DNA from: Streptomyces lydicus | GTDB lineage: Bacteria; Actinomycetota; Actinomycetes; Streptomycetales; Streptomycetaceae | Assembly (NCBI RefSeq): GCF_001729485.1 | Contig: NZ_CP017157.1 | Location: 5,146,001 to 5,210,000, forward strand | DNA length: 64,000 nucleotides | Reading direction: 5' to 3' | Shown: one piece after another, positions 40,082-49,253 of the stretch | How positions within the stretch are numbered: position 1 is the first letter of the stretch | How the letters are laid out: each line of letters begins with the position of its first letter | The notes under the pieces: model-generated | What the model saw: the letters and a program-made list of their open reading frames with translations, nothing else | Database searches by the model: none | Told to the model about the DNA's origin: nothing | Made by a program: the position numbers and the translations under genes

Positions 40082-41062
40082 TCACGCCGCCGGCGTGGCC
40101 GGGACGAGCAGCCGCTCGGACCGGTGGCCCTTGCGGTAGGTCAGTTCGACTTCGGGCCGCGGACCGTCCAGCCTCGTGGTGAGGGTCCGCTCCTCGCTCC
40201 ACCCGACCAAGCGGTACTCGTTTCCGCCGAGGGCCGCCAGCGGGAAGAGGTGGTCCTGGGGAGAGCGAACGGCAAGGCCCGTGCCGGTGTCGACGATGCT
40301 GAAGCCGGCCTGCGGCTGCGGGCCGGTGAGTGACCCGAACTCCTCGATCTCCAGCAGGTGCGCCGGCGCGTCGAACGAACACCGCGCCGCTTTCCGCTCC
40401 CGGTCGGTCAGGGCCACGGTGGGACGGTTGTAGAGCACCTCCGGACCGTTGAAGTAGTCGGCCCAGTCGGCCGGGAACAGCCGTGCGAGCTCCGGTGTGA
40501 CGAGCACGTCCACGACGAGGTGCACCCGGTGCTCGGGGCCGAGGTTCTGGATCTGGTGCTTGCGGCTGAAGTCGCCGAACCAGAACTCACCGGGCTGCCA
40601 GCGGTGGATCTCCCCGTCGAGGTCCAGCGAGGCGTCCTCGTGGGTGGTGACCGGGATGTGCAGCCGGGCCATGCCCCAGTCCGGGGCGAACTTGGGATCG
40701 GAATGGCGGTATCCGACGACACCGGGCCCCAAATCCATGAAGCGGACCGCGTAGAGGGGGCCGGGTATCGAGCGAAGGACCTCCCGCACGTAGGGCATGT
40801 GGTCCAGCCACTCGGTGTCGGCGAACTCCGCAGAGCCAGGCCCCCCCGGGTCGGTACGTTTCTTGTCACCATCGGGGCTGCGCACCGAGAGGCAGCGCCA
40901 GTCCTGCTCGGCCCACCTGGACACGCGCCCGTTCGTGTACGAGCTCTGCTCGTCCCACAGGTGGTCGCGCGCCGTCATGAGGTCGGCCACCAGCCGATCG
41001 GCGTCCAGCGCGGGGAGCAGCCGAACCGCTTCCGCAGGCGTCGAGGAATCATTGACGTTCAT
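40082..41062 (-). CDS. Aspartyl/asparaginyl beta-hydroxylase-like oxygenase
   Basis: 326 residues. The first 200 residues match the AspH fold: GYRHSDPKFAP, MARLHIPVTTHEDASLDLDG, then KHQIQNLGPEHRVHLVVDV giving the two iron His ligands (this family has no carboxylate ligand). The C-terminal 110 residues have no clear match. Relatives hydroxylate Asp or other residues, free or on NRPS carrier domains. This makes a fourth iron oxygenase in the cluster. A 337-bp region upstream (41063-41399) shows no gene and probably has its promoter. Confidence 0.8.
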   Translation of the reverse strand: MNVNDSSTPAEAVRLLPALDADRLVADLMTARDHLWDEQSSYTNGRVSRWAEQDWRCLSVRSPDGDKKRTDPGGPGSAEFADTEWLDHMPYVREVLRSIPGPLYAVRFMDLGPGVVGYRHSDPKFAPDWGMARLHIPVTTHEDASLDLDGEIHRWQPGEFWFGDFSRKHQIQNLGPEHRVHLVVDVLVTPELARLFPADWADYFNGPEVLYNRPTVALTDRERKAARCSFDAPAHLLEIEEFGSLTGPQPQAGFSIVDTGTGLAVRSPQDHLFPLAALGGNEYRLVGWSEERTLTTRLDGPRPEVELTYRKGHRSERLLVPATPAA

Positions 41063-41399
41063 CGTTGTCCTTTCATGTCGACCGGACCGGATTCGCTGGT
41101 GCGTCGAAAAGCCGGAGCACGGCCGTCGCGACCATGGCTGTTCCGGCACGGAATGCCGAGAGCGGACGCGGCTGAGCGCAGCGAGAATCCGGTACAGCCC
41201 GGCCGGAAGGGGTTGCCATCGGCCGTGCGCGTCCCGCACGACCGATGATCCAGCAACCGTGCCACCGCGCGATCCGAGCATCACGCCGACGGCCCTTTCG
41301 GTCCCACTGAGCACGAACACCCGGACCGGGAAAATCCGGTGGAGAGCCGTGTCGCGACCAGCGGCCGGTGACAAGCGTGAGGTCGAGTCGGACGGCTCG
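41063..41399. other. Intergenic region between folE and the AspH-like gene
   Basis: 337 bp without a convincing gene. No 11-bp SARP repeat is seen here. It presumably contains the end of the queE-queD-folE unit and the promoter for the AspH-like/queC genes. Confidence 0.4.
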
Positions 41400-41990
41400 T
41401 CACGCCCGGAGCAAGTCGAACAGCTCGCCCCGGAGCCCGGCGTCCGTGCTGAACTCCCCGCGATATGCGGTCGATGTCATCTGCGCGGCAGCCTTGATGC
41501 CACGCATCGACATGCAAAGGTGCTCGCCCTTCGCTATGACCGCGACGTCCGGGGTCCCGCTCAGGGTGCTGATCTCGAGCGCGATCTGGTCCACGAGACG
41601 CTCTTGGACCTGCAGCTTGTGGGCGTACTGATGGGCGACCCTGGCAAACTTCGACAGCCCGAGCAGTTGCCCCGTCGGGCGGTACGCGATCGTCACGGAG
41701 CAGTTGAACGGCAGGAGGTGGTGCTCGCACAGCGACCAGACCTGAATGTCCGAGACAACTACGAGCTGGCTCGTGCCGATGGACTCGAAGAGCGTGCCCA
41801 GCGAACCCGGGTCGTAGTTGATGAACTCTCGCCACCAGCGAGCGAAGCGCGCAGGTGTGTCGCGCAGTCCTTCGCGATTCGGGTTCTCGCCGATCTCCTC
41901 CAGGAGTTGGCGGGCGAGTCCGACCAGTGGGTCCTCGGTCGTCCCCGAGGCGGACGGCTCGCTGTCGAGGTCCAATTTTGTCACCGACAT
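41400..41990 (-). CDS. folE: GTP cyclohydrolase I
   Basis: 196 residues; the ATG at 41990 with AAGGTGA upstream is preferred over longer in-frame starts. Zinc motif CEHHLLPF, GLSKFARV, and second zinc Cys in CMSMRGI identify the type IA enzyme. It opens GTP to 7,8-dihydroneopterin triphosphate, the first step to 7-deazaguanines. It directly follows queD and queE, so this copy is dedicated to preQ0 rather than folate. Confidence 0.93.
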   Translation of the reverse strand: MSVTKLDLDSEPSASGTTEDPLVGLARQLLEEIGENPNREGLRDTPARFARWWREFINYDPGSLGTLFESIGTSQLVVVSDIQVWSLCEHHLLPFNCSVTIAYRPTGQLLGLSKFARVAHQYAHKLQVQERLVDQIALEISTLSGTPDVAVIAKGEHLCMSMRGIKAAAQMTSTAYRGEFSTDAGLRGELFDLLRA

Positions 41991-42019
41991 GCGGTCACCT
42001 TTCATCGGGCGTACTGACC

Positions 42020-42382
42020 TCACGGCCGGTACTCGGCCCACGTCTTGGGAGTTTCTGAGATGCGCACACAGGTCAACTCGGGAAACTTCGTCGACCATGT
42101 CTTGTAGATCCAGGCCGCCATGTGCTCAGCCGTCGGATTTTCGTCCATCACATCGTTCAGATGCCGATGGTCAAGATGCTCGTCCAGCCATGCCTTGAAT
42201 GTGGACAATTCTCCGTAGTCTCGAACGAAGCCCACGGGCAACAGATCCGCGTCATCGGCTCCAAGCTCCAGCTCGATCACATAGTTATGCCCGTGCATTC
42301 GGGCACACTGGTGCTCAGGCGGAAGGCCGGCAAGCCGATGACTGGCCGAGAATTCAAACTTCTTCGTGATGCGAAATGTCAT
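42020..42382 (-). CDS. queD: 6-carboxytetrahydropterin synthase
   Basis: 120 residues. Zinc His ligands in SASHRL and MHGHNY, catalytic Cys just before (HQCARMHGHN), and a C-terminal VRISETPKTWAEY with the substrate-binding Glu. Converts dihydroneopterin triphosphate to 6-carboxy-5,6,7,8-tetrahydropterin. Gap to folE 29 bp and to queE 31 bp, in one operon. Confidence 0.95.
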   Translation of the reverse strand: MTFRITKKFEFSASHRLAGLPPEHQCARMHGHNYVIELELGADDADLLPVGFVRDYGELSTFKAWLDEHLDHRHLNDVMDENPTAEHMAAWIYKTWSTKFPELTCVRISETPKTWAEYRP

Positions 42383-42413
42383 CGATCCGAGTTCCCTTCG
42401 CGCGTGCCGTTGC

Positions 42414-43127
42414 TCACACGCCGCGTTTGTCGTCCCACACCAAGGTGTGCAGTCTGGTCGTCAGGTTCCAGCCGCGCTCTACCACCGCGTCGGCCAACTC
42501 GCTCATGTGCTTTGTGACATCGTCGGCGCTGCGCCCGATCGGCATGATCCATACCGAGGACAGGTCGAAGGCGGCTACCAGCTCGGCCACTTCGTCGAGA
42601 TCGCGGGTGTTCTGGCAGACGAACTTGAACGTACTTTCCGGCAGCGCCGAAAGATTGGCGAGTGCGGCAGGGACAATCCTGCGCTGCCGGGGGTCGCCCG
42701 AGTGCGACAGCTTCGGCGACACGTTGAACCTGACGCCGGCGGCAATGAGTTCGGGGTGTGCGGCGTGCGTCCCGTTGGTCTCGATCTCGATCTCTTTGCC
42801 ACGTTCGGTCAGTGCCGCCACCAGTGGAATCAGTCGCTCTTGCTGGCCCAGGGGCTCACCGCCGGAGATCACGATCAGTTCGGTGTCGAAGCCGAACAAT
42901 TCTGCGACCACCTCTTCGACCGGCCGGCGGTGCAGCTCCTTACGCGGATCGTGGGCGACCCCGCCCTCAGCGGCTCCGGTCCAGTCCCACGTGTAGGGCG
43001 TATCGCACCACGAGCACGACAGGTTGCACCCGCCGAGTCGCAGGAACGCGCACCTGCGTCCCAAGGACCGGCCCTCGCCCTGGACGGTCGGACCGAAGAT
43101 TTCGTTCACTACGAGATCCTGCTCCAT
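42414..43127 (-). CDS. queE: 7-carboxy-7-deazaguanine synthase (radical SAM)
   Basis: 237 residues. The 4Fe-4S cluster motif is CNLSCSWCDT (C-x3-C-x2-C), preceded by PTVQGEGRSLG; SAM-contact VISGGEPL and later IETNGTH. Contracts carboxytetrahydropterin to 7-carboxy-7-deazaguanine. It follows the methyltransferase by 13 bp. Confidence 0.95.
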   Translation of the reverse strand: MEQDLVVNEIFGPTVQGEGRSLGRRCAFLRLGGCNLSCSWCDTPYTWDWTGAAEGGVAHDPRKELHRRPVEEVVAELFGFDTELIVISGGEPLGQQERLIPLVAALTERGKEIEIETNGTHAAHPELIAAGVRFNVSPKLSHSGDPRQRRIVPAALANLSALPESTFKFVCQNTRDLDEVAELVAAFDLSSVWIMPIGRSADDVTKHMSELADAVVERGWNLTTRLHTLVWDDKRGV

Positions 43128-43140
43128 GGCGCACCGTTTC

Positions 43141-43923
43141 CTATGAGTGGGACGGCTCGACGGCCGCCGGCTTCTGCGCCTGCACGATGAACCAATGCCG
43201 ACTCAGCCGGACGCCCTGCTCGACGGACACCGCGGCGACATAGCGATCGAATGCTTCCTTGTCCGCCGCCGAGTCGTAGTTGTCGACGATCGGCACTTGG
43301 TGCAGAAAAGTGTCCAGATCTCCCGCCGAGTGGTAGAACTCCTCGAAACGGAACGCCTGGTTTCTCGTCACGACGAAGCCCGCATCGGACAGTTCTTGAG
43401 CAATCTCCTCCGACAAGGGCCTGCCGTTCCAGCTGTCGAAGTTCTGGCCGCGACCGAACGACTCCTTCAGCTCGCGTGCGTCCTGCTCCCCGATCCCCAT
43501 GTACATCACGACCCCACCGGGGCGCAGCACCCGCTCGAACTCATCGGCGATCAGCGGACCGCGGCGGGAGGTGACCACATCGGCGTAGCCATCGGGCAGC
43601 CCCGTCCGGGCGGCGTCGCACAGCTCGAACGTGACGTGCGACAGCCCTGCCTCCGCTCGATACCGCGCGGCGCATTCCAGCATCGACGTCGACAGATCTA
43701 TCCCGGTCACGGCGCCGTACGCCGGAGAGATGCGCAGCAGACTCCGCCCGTCGGCGCAGCCGACATCCAGCAGTCGGGCCTGCGGCGCTCCCAGTGCCGT
43801 CGCCAGTTCATCGAAGACGGCGTCCGGGCGGCCGTCGGGGAATACGTCGGTGCTCCGCGCATCGCTCAAATAGCCGCCGAACCGCTCGGCCACCCGGGAG
43901 TAGAACTCCGCGTCCATCGTCAT
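43141..43923 (-). CDS. Class I SAM-dependent methyltransferase
   Basis: 260 residues from the first of two nearby ATGs (the other is 6 nt later). Motif I LLDVGCADGRS, then VTGIDLSTSML and VLRPGGVVMYMGIG: the UbiE/BioC-type small-molecule methyltransferase layout. First gene of the queE-queD-folE operon, so it may methylate the deazaguanine unit or the final product. No substrate-specific motif is recognised. Confidence 0.85.
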   Translation of the reverse strand: MTMDAEFYSRVAERFGGYLSDARSTDVFPDGRPDAVFDELATALGAPQARLLDVGCADGRSLLRISPAYGAVTGIDLSTSMLECAARYRAEAGLSHVTFELCDAARTGLPDGYADVVTSRRGPLIADEFERVLRPGGVVMYMGIGEQDARELKESFGRGQNFDSWNGRPLSEEIAQELSDAGFVVTRNQAFRFEEFYHSAGDLDTFLHQVPIVDNYDSAADKEAFDRYVAAVSVEQGVRLSRHWFIVQAQKPAAVEPSHS

Positions 43924-44343
43924 CGGCCGTGCACCTTCCCCTGAACCACGGTCGAGGGGAGGCCCTGGTGCGCACACACCGGTTCCCTTCTCTTCCGTGG
44001 GAAATCCCTGACACGGTCTACCGCTGCTGTCGCGGGGGGCTTTGTGCCGCGCTGCGATGCGGTTTCCGGGACGCCGAACGCGGCGGGCGTCACCGCGTCC
44101 CGGGTCACTACGGTCATTCGGACCACTCCTTGAGGCCGTCCCCTGAAGGGGCGCCGAGGTCGGCAGGACCCAATCTCCGGTGTCGCCCTATCGGCTCGGC
44201 ATCACGGCGCATCCACGGTGGGAGGGGGACGGGATAAGGCGGTGATAGTGCGGGCATGCGGCGGGGATGGACACCTGGTCCACGCTGGTTTCAACAACGC
44301 CCGAACGGATCGCGAAACGGGTTGCGAGGGGAGAGGAACTGAG
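43924..44343. other. Probable right boundary of the NRPS/deazaguanine cluster
   Basis: 420 bp upstream of the methyltransferase operon with no convincing gene. It should contain the promoter of the queE operon. No SARP repeat array like those at 19928 and 31029 was found. Confidence 0.4.
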
Positions 44344-44490
44344 ATGGCCTTCAAGAAATTGCTGCCGGCCACGGGGGCCGGCGTCGTGCTGCACCTGGGC
44401 GCGGTTGGACATCAGCGGGGCGTGGAGCAGGGCCCGATCGCCGTGTTGCCGGCCGGTGAGACACCGGCCGACAACACGCCGTGGACGTGA
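44344..44490 (+). pseudogene. Short frame resembling a Spo0M N-terminus
   Basis: 48 codons with GAGAGGA before ATG, starting MAFKKLLPATGAG. Streptomyces Spo0M-like sporulation proteins start similarly, but they are over 250 residues; here the similarity is lost after the first 15 residues. Either a truncated remnant or an unrelated small protein. Confidence 0.3.
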
Positions 44491-44511
44491 CGGACCTGCT
44501 GCCTCCTGATA

Positions 44512-47427
44512 TCAGCCGACCGACGTCATCGCCCTGCCCAGGATGGCAACGATGTCAGTCCGTACCGCGGCGGCCCCGCTGTGGTCCAGGATCCGCTCCC
44601 GAATCCTGGCCGATCGCGAGTAGTACTGGACGGCCTGTTCCACGCGATGCAGGTGTGCGTTGACCCGGCCGAGGTCGTGCAGCACATACCCCTCTCCGAC
44701 CAGGTCTCCGCTCGCCACGACCATGGCGAGGACCTCGAGCAGGGTCCGTTCCGCCGCCTCGTACCGCTGCTGGTACATCAGCAGTTGGCCCAGCCGCCGC
44801 AGTGTGAGGGCCTGGCCCCGGTCGAAGCCGGCTGACCGGCAGATCCCGAGAGCCTCATCGAGATACGAACGGGTTCGCGCGAAGTCCGCGCGCCGCATCG
44901 TGATCTGTGCCATCTCGCCCAGCACGTATGCCCGGCCTATGACGTCCTGCGCCCGCACGAAGTGACGCTCGGCGCACTCGTAGAGGGCCAGCGCCCGATC
45001 GTCGTCACCATGGTGCCGCTCGATGCGGGCCAGGTCACGCAGGCACAGGGCTTGGCCGCTCAGCTCCCCGAGCCGCTCGAAGATCTCCAAAGCGGTGCTG
45101 AGGTAAGGGCCTGCTGCCTCGTACTCGCCCCGGTAGAGGTGCAGGGTCCCCAACGAGCCGAGTACCGCCGCCCGGCCCCGTTCGTTGCCGGCCTCCTGTA
45201 CCGCTGTCAGCGCTACCTGATGTGTGCGCTCCCAGAGCTCGGGATAGCCACGGGCCTCGAAGAGCGTCACCAGAGTCGTGGCCAGCTCCCAGCACAACTC
45301 GTCCAGCCCGGACCGGGCCGCCAGCTCGACCGCGTTCAACAGGTTGGCCTGCTCGCTCTCCAGCCACCCGAGCGGGTCGCGGAGGCACCGCTGGACATGA
45401 TCCGCCGGCGGATGCCACCGTTCACCCCGGCCCGCCACGATGGTGTACGCACCACCGTGGATCGCTCTGTGCGCCTCCTCGGCGAGCGCCATCCAGCCAC
45501 CGACCATACGCCGCACCGCGCCGGCACGTTCTGCCTCGGGAATCTCCGCGGGCAGCCGTTCATGCGCGATCATCCGTACGATCTGCGACAGTCCGCATCG
45601 GAACTCCCCACCCTGGTCCATGGCGGTGATGTCGAGGAGCCGCATGTCGATGAGCGGTTCCAGCAGGTCAGCGGGGTGCGGCGTGCGGTCGTCGACAAGG
45701 GCGGCACCCAGCCAGCTTGGAATCTCCATCCCGTCGGCCAGACTGAGCAGACACAACAGGCGACGGTCGGCCGCCGCCAAGCCGTCGTAGCTGAGCGAAA
45801 GACTTGCCCGGATCGACAGTTCGCCGTGTGCCAGCTCGTCCAACCGGCGTTGCTCGTTCTCCAGCCGGTGCCACATGGAGGTCAGTGACCAGTGCGGGCG
45901 CGCGGCCAGCCGCGCGCCGATGATGCGCAGCGCGAGGGGCAACCCGCCCACCAGGCGTATGACAACCCGCGCTGCCTCCCGCTCGCTCTCCACACGGTGC
46001 TCTCCAATGATCCTCCCCAGGAGCTGGATGGCCTGCTCCGGGCCCAGCGGCTCCAAGTCGAACCGGCGTGTGCCCGGCAACGCCGTGAGCTGGCCGCGGC
46101 TGGTGACCAGCACGCCGCTGCTGCCGGTTCCGGGCAGCAAAGGCATCACCTGCGACTCGCTCACCGCGTCGTCCAGTAACACCAGGATCCGGCGACAGGC
46201 CAGCAGGCTGCGGTACATCTCCGCGCGCTCGTCGAGCGCATCGGGGATGGCCTGGCCCGGTACGCCCAACGCGCGGAGGAACCGACCCAACGCCTGGGCA
46301 GGGTCAACCGGTTGTCCGCCGGGCCCTCGGAGGTCGCAATAGAGCTGTCCGTCCGGGAAGTACTCGGTGGCGAGTCGGTGCGCCACGTGCCTGGCCAGCG
46401 TGCTTTTGCCGACACCAGGTCTGCCCAGCACCAGGACCACGTTCAGTTGCCCCTTTTCCTGTCCCTCGGTGACGGCGTCGCAGACCGCTGAAACGATCGT
46501 GTCGTCGGCCACGAGGTCGCCGATGTCGGCGGGAAGTTGCCTTGGGGTGACGACCGGGTCAGGAGCGGCACTACGCACGTGCACCGTCTCGGGGAGCGGC
46601 GTCACCACGAGAGGACGCGGTTCGGCCGGTTCGGCCAGTGCCAGGACGGCGTCGTCGGTCAGGATGGCCTGTGCCAAGTCGCGTAGTTCCCTTCCCGGGT
46701 CCAGGCCAAGTTCTTCGGTGAGCATCGCGCGGCCCTGGTGGTAGACATCCAGCGCCTCCGCCTGCCGGCCCGAACGGTACAGCGCCACCATGAGGTGCCC
46801 CCGCAGCCGCTCACGCAGCGGATGGTCGGCGACAAGCTGCATCAGCTCGCCGACCAGGTGCTCGTGACGTCCCAGCTCCAGCAACAGCCGCATGCAGGTC
46901 TCCACCGCTTCCAGGCGGCTCTCGTCCCACTGCGCTGCCGTATTGGCCAGGACTTCGCTGGGTACACCGGCCAGGCACCGCCCGCGCCACAGGCTTGTCG
47001 CCGTGCGAAGCGTCTCCACTGCAGGCATCTTCAGACCGTCACGGGCCAGCGCGTGCGCCTCTGTTACCAGGCGACGGAAGGTGCCGACGTCGGTCGCCTC
47101 CTCCGGCGCCCTCAGGAGGTAGCCACCGCCACGGGTCTCGATGGTGGCGTCAACTCCCCCGTCCGACAGTGCCTTGCGGAGCCGGGAGATGCAGATCTGT
47201 ACTTGGGCGCGTGCGGTCTTCGGCGGATGGTGAGCCCAGATGACATCCACCAGACGTGTCGTCGCCACCACCCGGTTCAGTTCGAGCACCAGCGCCCCGA
47301 GGACGATCTCTTGACGCCCTGGTGCCACGGATACGGCCGCCAGCTCGCCGCTCACCTCAAGCGGCCCCAGCACCCGGAAGGTAGCTGCTGCCACGCCACT
47401 GTCTTCGTAACCTGTGGAGACTGCCAT
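44512..47427 (-). CDS. AfsR-like SARP regulator (winged helix, BTAD, NB-ARC, TPR)
   Basis: 971 residues. Winged helix about 15-110 (FRVLGPLEVSGE, LVDVIWAHHPPKTARAQVQI), BTAD to about 265, NB-ARC with Walker A LGRPGVGKST and LVLLDDAVSE, then about 300 residues of TPR-type helices (repeated RAYVLGEMAQ / ALCLRDLARIE patterns) to the end. Three-domain AfsR family proteins respond to signals through their TPRs and activate secondary metabolism. The gene lies just outside the cluster on the minus strand. It may regulate the cluster or something now lost. Confidence 0.9.
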   Translation of the reverse strand: MAVSTGYEDSGVAAATFRVLGPLEVSGELAAVSVAPGRQEIVLGALVLELNRVVATTRLVDVIWAHHPPKTARAQVQICISRLRKALSDGGVDATIETRGGGYLLRAPEEATDVGTFRRLVTEAHALARDGLKMPAVETLRTATSLWRGRCLAGVPSEVLANTAAQWDESRLEAVETCMRLLLELGRHEHLVGELMQLVADHPLRERLRGHLMVALYRSGRQAEALDVYHQGRAMLTEELGLDPGRELRDLAQAILTDDAVLALAEPAEPRPLVVTPLPETVHVRSAAPDPVVTPRQLPADIGDLVADDTIVSAVCDAVTEGQEKGQLNVVLVLGRPGVGKSTLARHVAHRLATEYFPDGQLYCDLRGPGGQPVDPAQALGRFLRALGVPGQAIPDALDERAEMYRSLLACRRILVLLDDAVSESQVMPLLPGTGSSGVLVTSRGQLTALPGTRRFDLEPLGPEQAIQLLGRIIGEHRVESEREAARVVIRLVGGLPLALRIIGARLAARPHWSLTSMWHRLENEQRRLDELAHGELSIRASLSLSYDGLAAADRRLLCLLSLADGMEIPSWLGAALVDDRTPHPADLLEPLIDMRLLDITAMDQGGEFRCGLSQIVRMIAHERLPAEIPEAERAGAVRRMVGGWMALAEEAHRAIHGGAYTIVAGRGERWHPPADHVQRCLRDPLGWLESEQANLLNAVELAARSGLDELCWELATTLVTLFEARGYPELWERTHQVALTAVQEAGNERGRAAVLGSLGTLHLYRGEYEAAGPYLSTALEIFERLGELSGQALCLRDLARIERHHGDDDRALALYECAERHFVRAQDVIGRAYVLGEMAQITMRRADFARTRSYLDEALGICRSAGFDRGQALTLRRLGQLLMYQQRYEAAERTLLEVLAMVVASGDLVGEGYVLHDLGRVNAHLHRVEQAVQYYSRSARIRERILDHSGAAAVRTDIVAILGRAMTSVG

Positions 47428-47487
47428 GCATAACCTGCTTCTGTGGTATGAGCCAGGCGATGTCGTCCGGCTTGCAAATGGGACGAC

Positions 47488-47724
47488 TCATATCGACCTG
47501 CCTAATAAGCCGTAACCGTTGGCCGCGTCGCCAAGCACCTCCAAGAGCCCGGCTGCCACCGACCGGCGCCCGGTGACGTCCACGAGCCCGCGCGGCGGCT
47601 GGAGCCGTGCCGGCCCGGCCGGGACCGGCGCGTGTGCAGCCGGCTTCGACTTGCCGTCCCACGGGTGCCCACCCGCCCTTGCGTTCCGGGGCTGGGCGAA
47701 CCCCGCCGACGAGGTGTCGTTCAT
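47488..47724 (-). CDS. Candidate small protein, 78 residues, with two adjacent TTA codons
   Basis: Starts MNDTSSAGFAQPRNARAGG and ends GYGLLGRSI. GGAG lies 11 nt before ATG, and third positions are mostly G or C, as expected for a real Streptomyces gene. The Leu-Leu pair near the end is encoded TTA TTA, which would need the bldA tRNA. It stops 60 bp before the AfsR-like gene on the same strand. No family recognised; a chance frame is still possible because the 3' end overlaps an AT-rich promoter-like stretch. Confidence 0.35.
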   Translation of the reverse strand: MNDTSSAGFAQPRNARAGGHPWDGKSKPAAHAPVPAGPARLQPPRGLVDVTGRRSVAAGLLEVLGDAANGYGLLGRSI

Positions 47725-48014
47725 CGAGAATGCTCCGATCAGCGGTGTACCAGGACGTGTGAAGGAAGGAAGGGTGCGGTGTGCGCGGTGGAGGGGACCG
47801 AGGTCGTGGTGTACCGCGTCGCCGGCCCGGAGCCTGCGTTCCATGTGCTGTTCCTGCGGGTCCTGCCGTTGACGTGCAGTCCCATGACCGGGTCGGCGGC
47901 CGGGTCAGCGGATGGCTGACGGGGCTCCACAACCCGCAGCGCCCGAAGGCGTCCAAGGGGACATACCGGTGGCACTCGGGCTGCTCACCGCGACGGACAG
48001 GCCCAGGCGCGCCT

Positions 48015-49031
48015 TCACCCTGCCCGGGAGAAGTGGTGGCGGTACTGGCCCGGCGTGACGCCCAGGGTGTGTTTGAAACGGCGGTGCAGGGTCTCGGCGA
48101 AGCCGAAGCCACAGGCTCGGGCGATCGCGTCGATGGTGGTGTCCGTCGTCTCCAGCAGAGCCCGAGCAGCCTCGACGCGGACGGTCTCCACGTAGGCGGC
48201 CGGGGTGAGTCCGGTCTCGGCGCGGAAGACCCGGGTGAAGTTGCGCTCGCTCATACCGGCCCGTTCGGCGAGCACCGGGACGGTCAGGTCGTCAGCGAGG
48301 TGGTCGGTGACCCATGCCTGAACGTCCCGCAGCGGCTTACGCGTGGGCGCCTGCGCGGCGAGCTGGGTGCTGAACTGCGCTTGGCCGCCCGGCCGCTGGA
48401 CGAACATCACCAGCATCCGCGCGACGGCCCGGGAGACCTCGGGCCCGTGGTCCTCCTCGACCATGGCGAGCGCCAGGTCCATCCCCGCCGTGATTCCGGC
48501 GGAGGTCCACACCTCACCGTCGTGTACGAAGATCTGGTCCGGGGTGACCGTGACGGCCGGGTGCTCGTGAGCCAGCCGCTCGCAGGCCGCCCAGTGCGTC
48601 ACCGCGCGCCGTCCGTCGAGCAGCCCGGCCCGCGCGAGCAGGAACGCGCCCGTACACACGGAAGCGACCCGCCGGGCCCGGCCGGCCGCCGCCTTGATCC
48701 AGCCGACAAGCTCTTCATCGTCCACCGCCTCCCGGTCGCCCGGTCCACCGACGACCACCAGCGTGTCCAGCGGTCCCTGACACTGCTGGGCGCCACTGCC
48801 GGCCGTTACGTCGATCCCGTGACAGGACCGCACCGCTCCGGCCCGGCCCGCGACGATCTCGATGTCATAGCCCTCCCCCTCGGGCACCCACCGTTCGGTC
48901 TGCGCGAACACCTCATGCGGTCCCGCCAGATCCAGCACCTGAAACCGTGGGTAGACGAGGAAAACGACGCGCCGTTGTGTCACCGCAGCATCATGGCCCG
49001 CCGTGTCATTTGGCAGCAAGGACACAAACAT
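48015..49031 (-). CDS. GlxA-family AraC-type transcriptional regulator with DJ-1/PfpI domain
   Basis: 338 residues from an ATG with GGAG 8 nt upstream (an ATG 15 nt earlier lacks a ribosome site). DJ-1/PfpI-like amidotransferase domain: VVFLVYPRFQVLDLAGP, elbow Cys in SVCTGAFLLARAG, then EVWTSAGITAGMDLAL. The C-terminal AraC HTH pair is LAERAGMSERNFTRVFRAE and IARACGFGFAETLHRRFK. The N-domain probably senses a small ligand. A decayed relative is at 12093-12296. Confidence 0.92.
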   Translation of the reverse strand: MFVSLLPNDTAGHDAAVTQRRVVFLVYPRFQVLDLAGPHEVFAQTERWVPEGEGYDIEIVAGRAGAVRSCHGIDVTAGSGAQQCQGPLDTLVVVGGPGDREAVDDEELVGWIKAAAGRARRVASVCTGAFLLARAGLLDGRRAVTHWAACERLAHEHPAVTVTPDQIFVHDGEVWTSAGITAGMDLALAMVEEDHGPEVSRAVARMLVMFVQRPGGQAQFSTQLAAQAPTRKPLRDVQAWVTDHLADDLTVPVLAERAGMSERNFTRVFRAETGLTPAAYVETVRVEAARALLETTDTTIDAIARACGFGFAETLHRRFKHTLGVTPGQYRHHFSRAG

Positions 49032-49253
49032 GACGATCTCCGCCATGGGCGTGGTGCCGGGTTCCGCTTTCGATGGGTACGGCTGCAGGCGGCGGGGCGG
49101 GTACGGCACGTGACGGCAGGCGCGGGAACGTGACGAGAACGAGCAGACGGTGGCCCACCGTCCGGCGTCGGCCGAAAGGGCGCCGATGGGTGCTGTCACG
49201 TCGACCGGTGAGCGAGATGACCTTCGGGTGGGTCCTGGCGGGAGGGACTTGTC
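49032..49253. other. Gene-poor stretch before the IS remnant
   Basis: No intact gene is seen. Together with 49441-50002 it makes a near-1-kb zone without an intact gene. In the minus frame around 49480-49600 a piece reading PYLVAAWSKRSEDEHRRISA looks protein-like but is unassigned. Confidence 0.3.
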
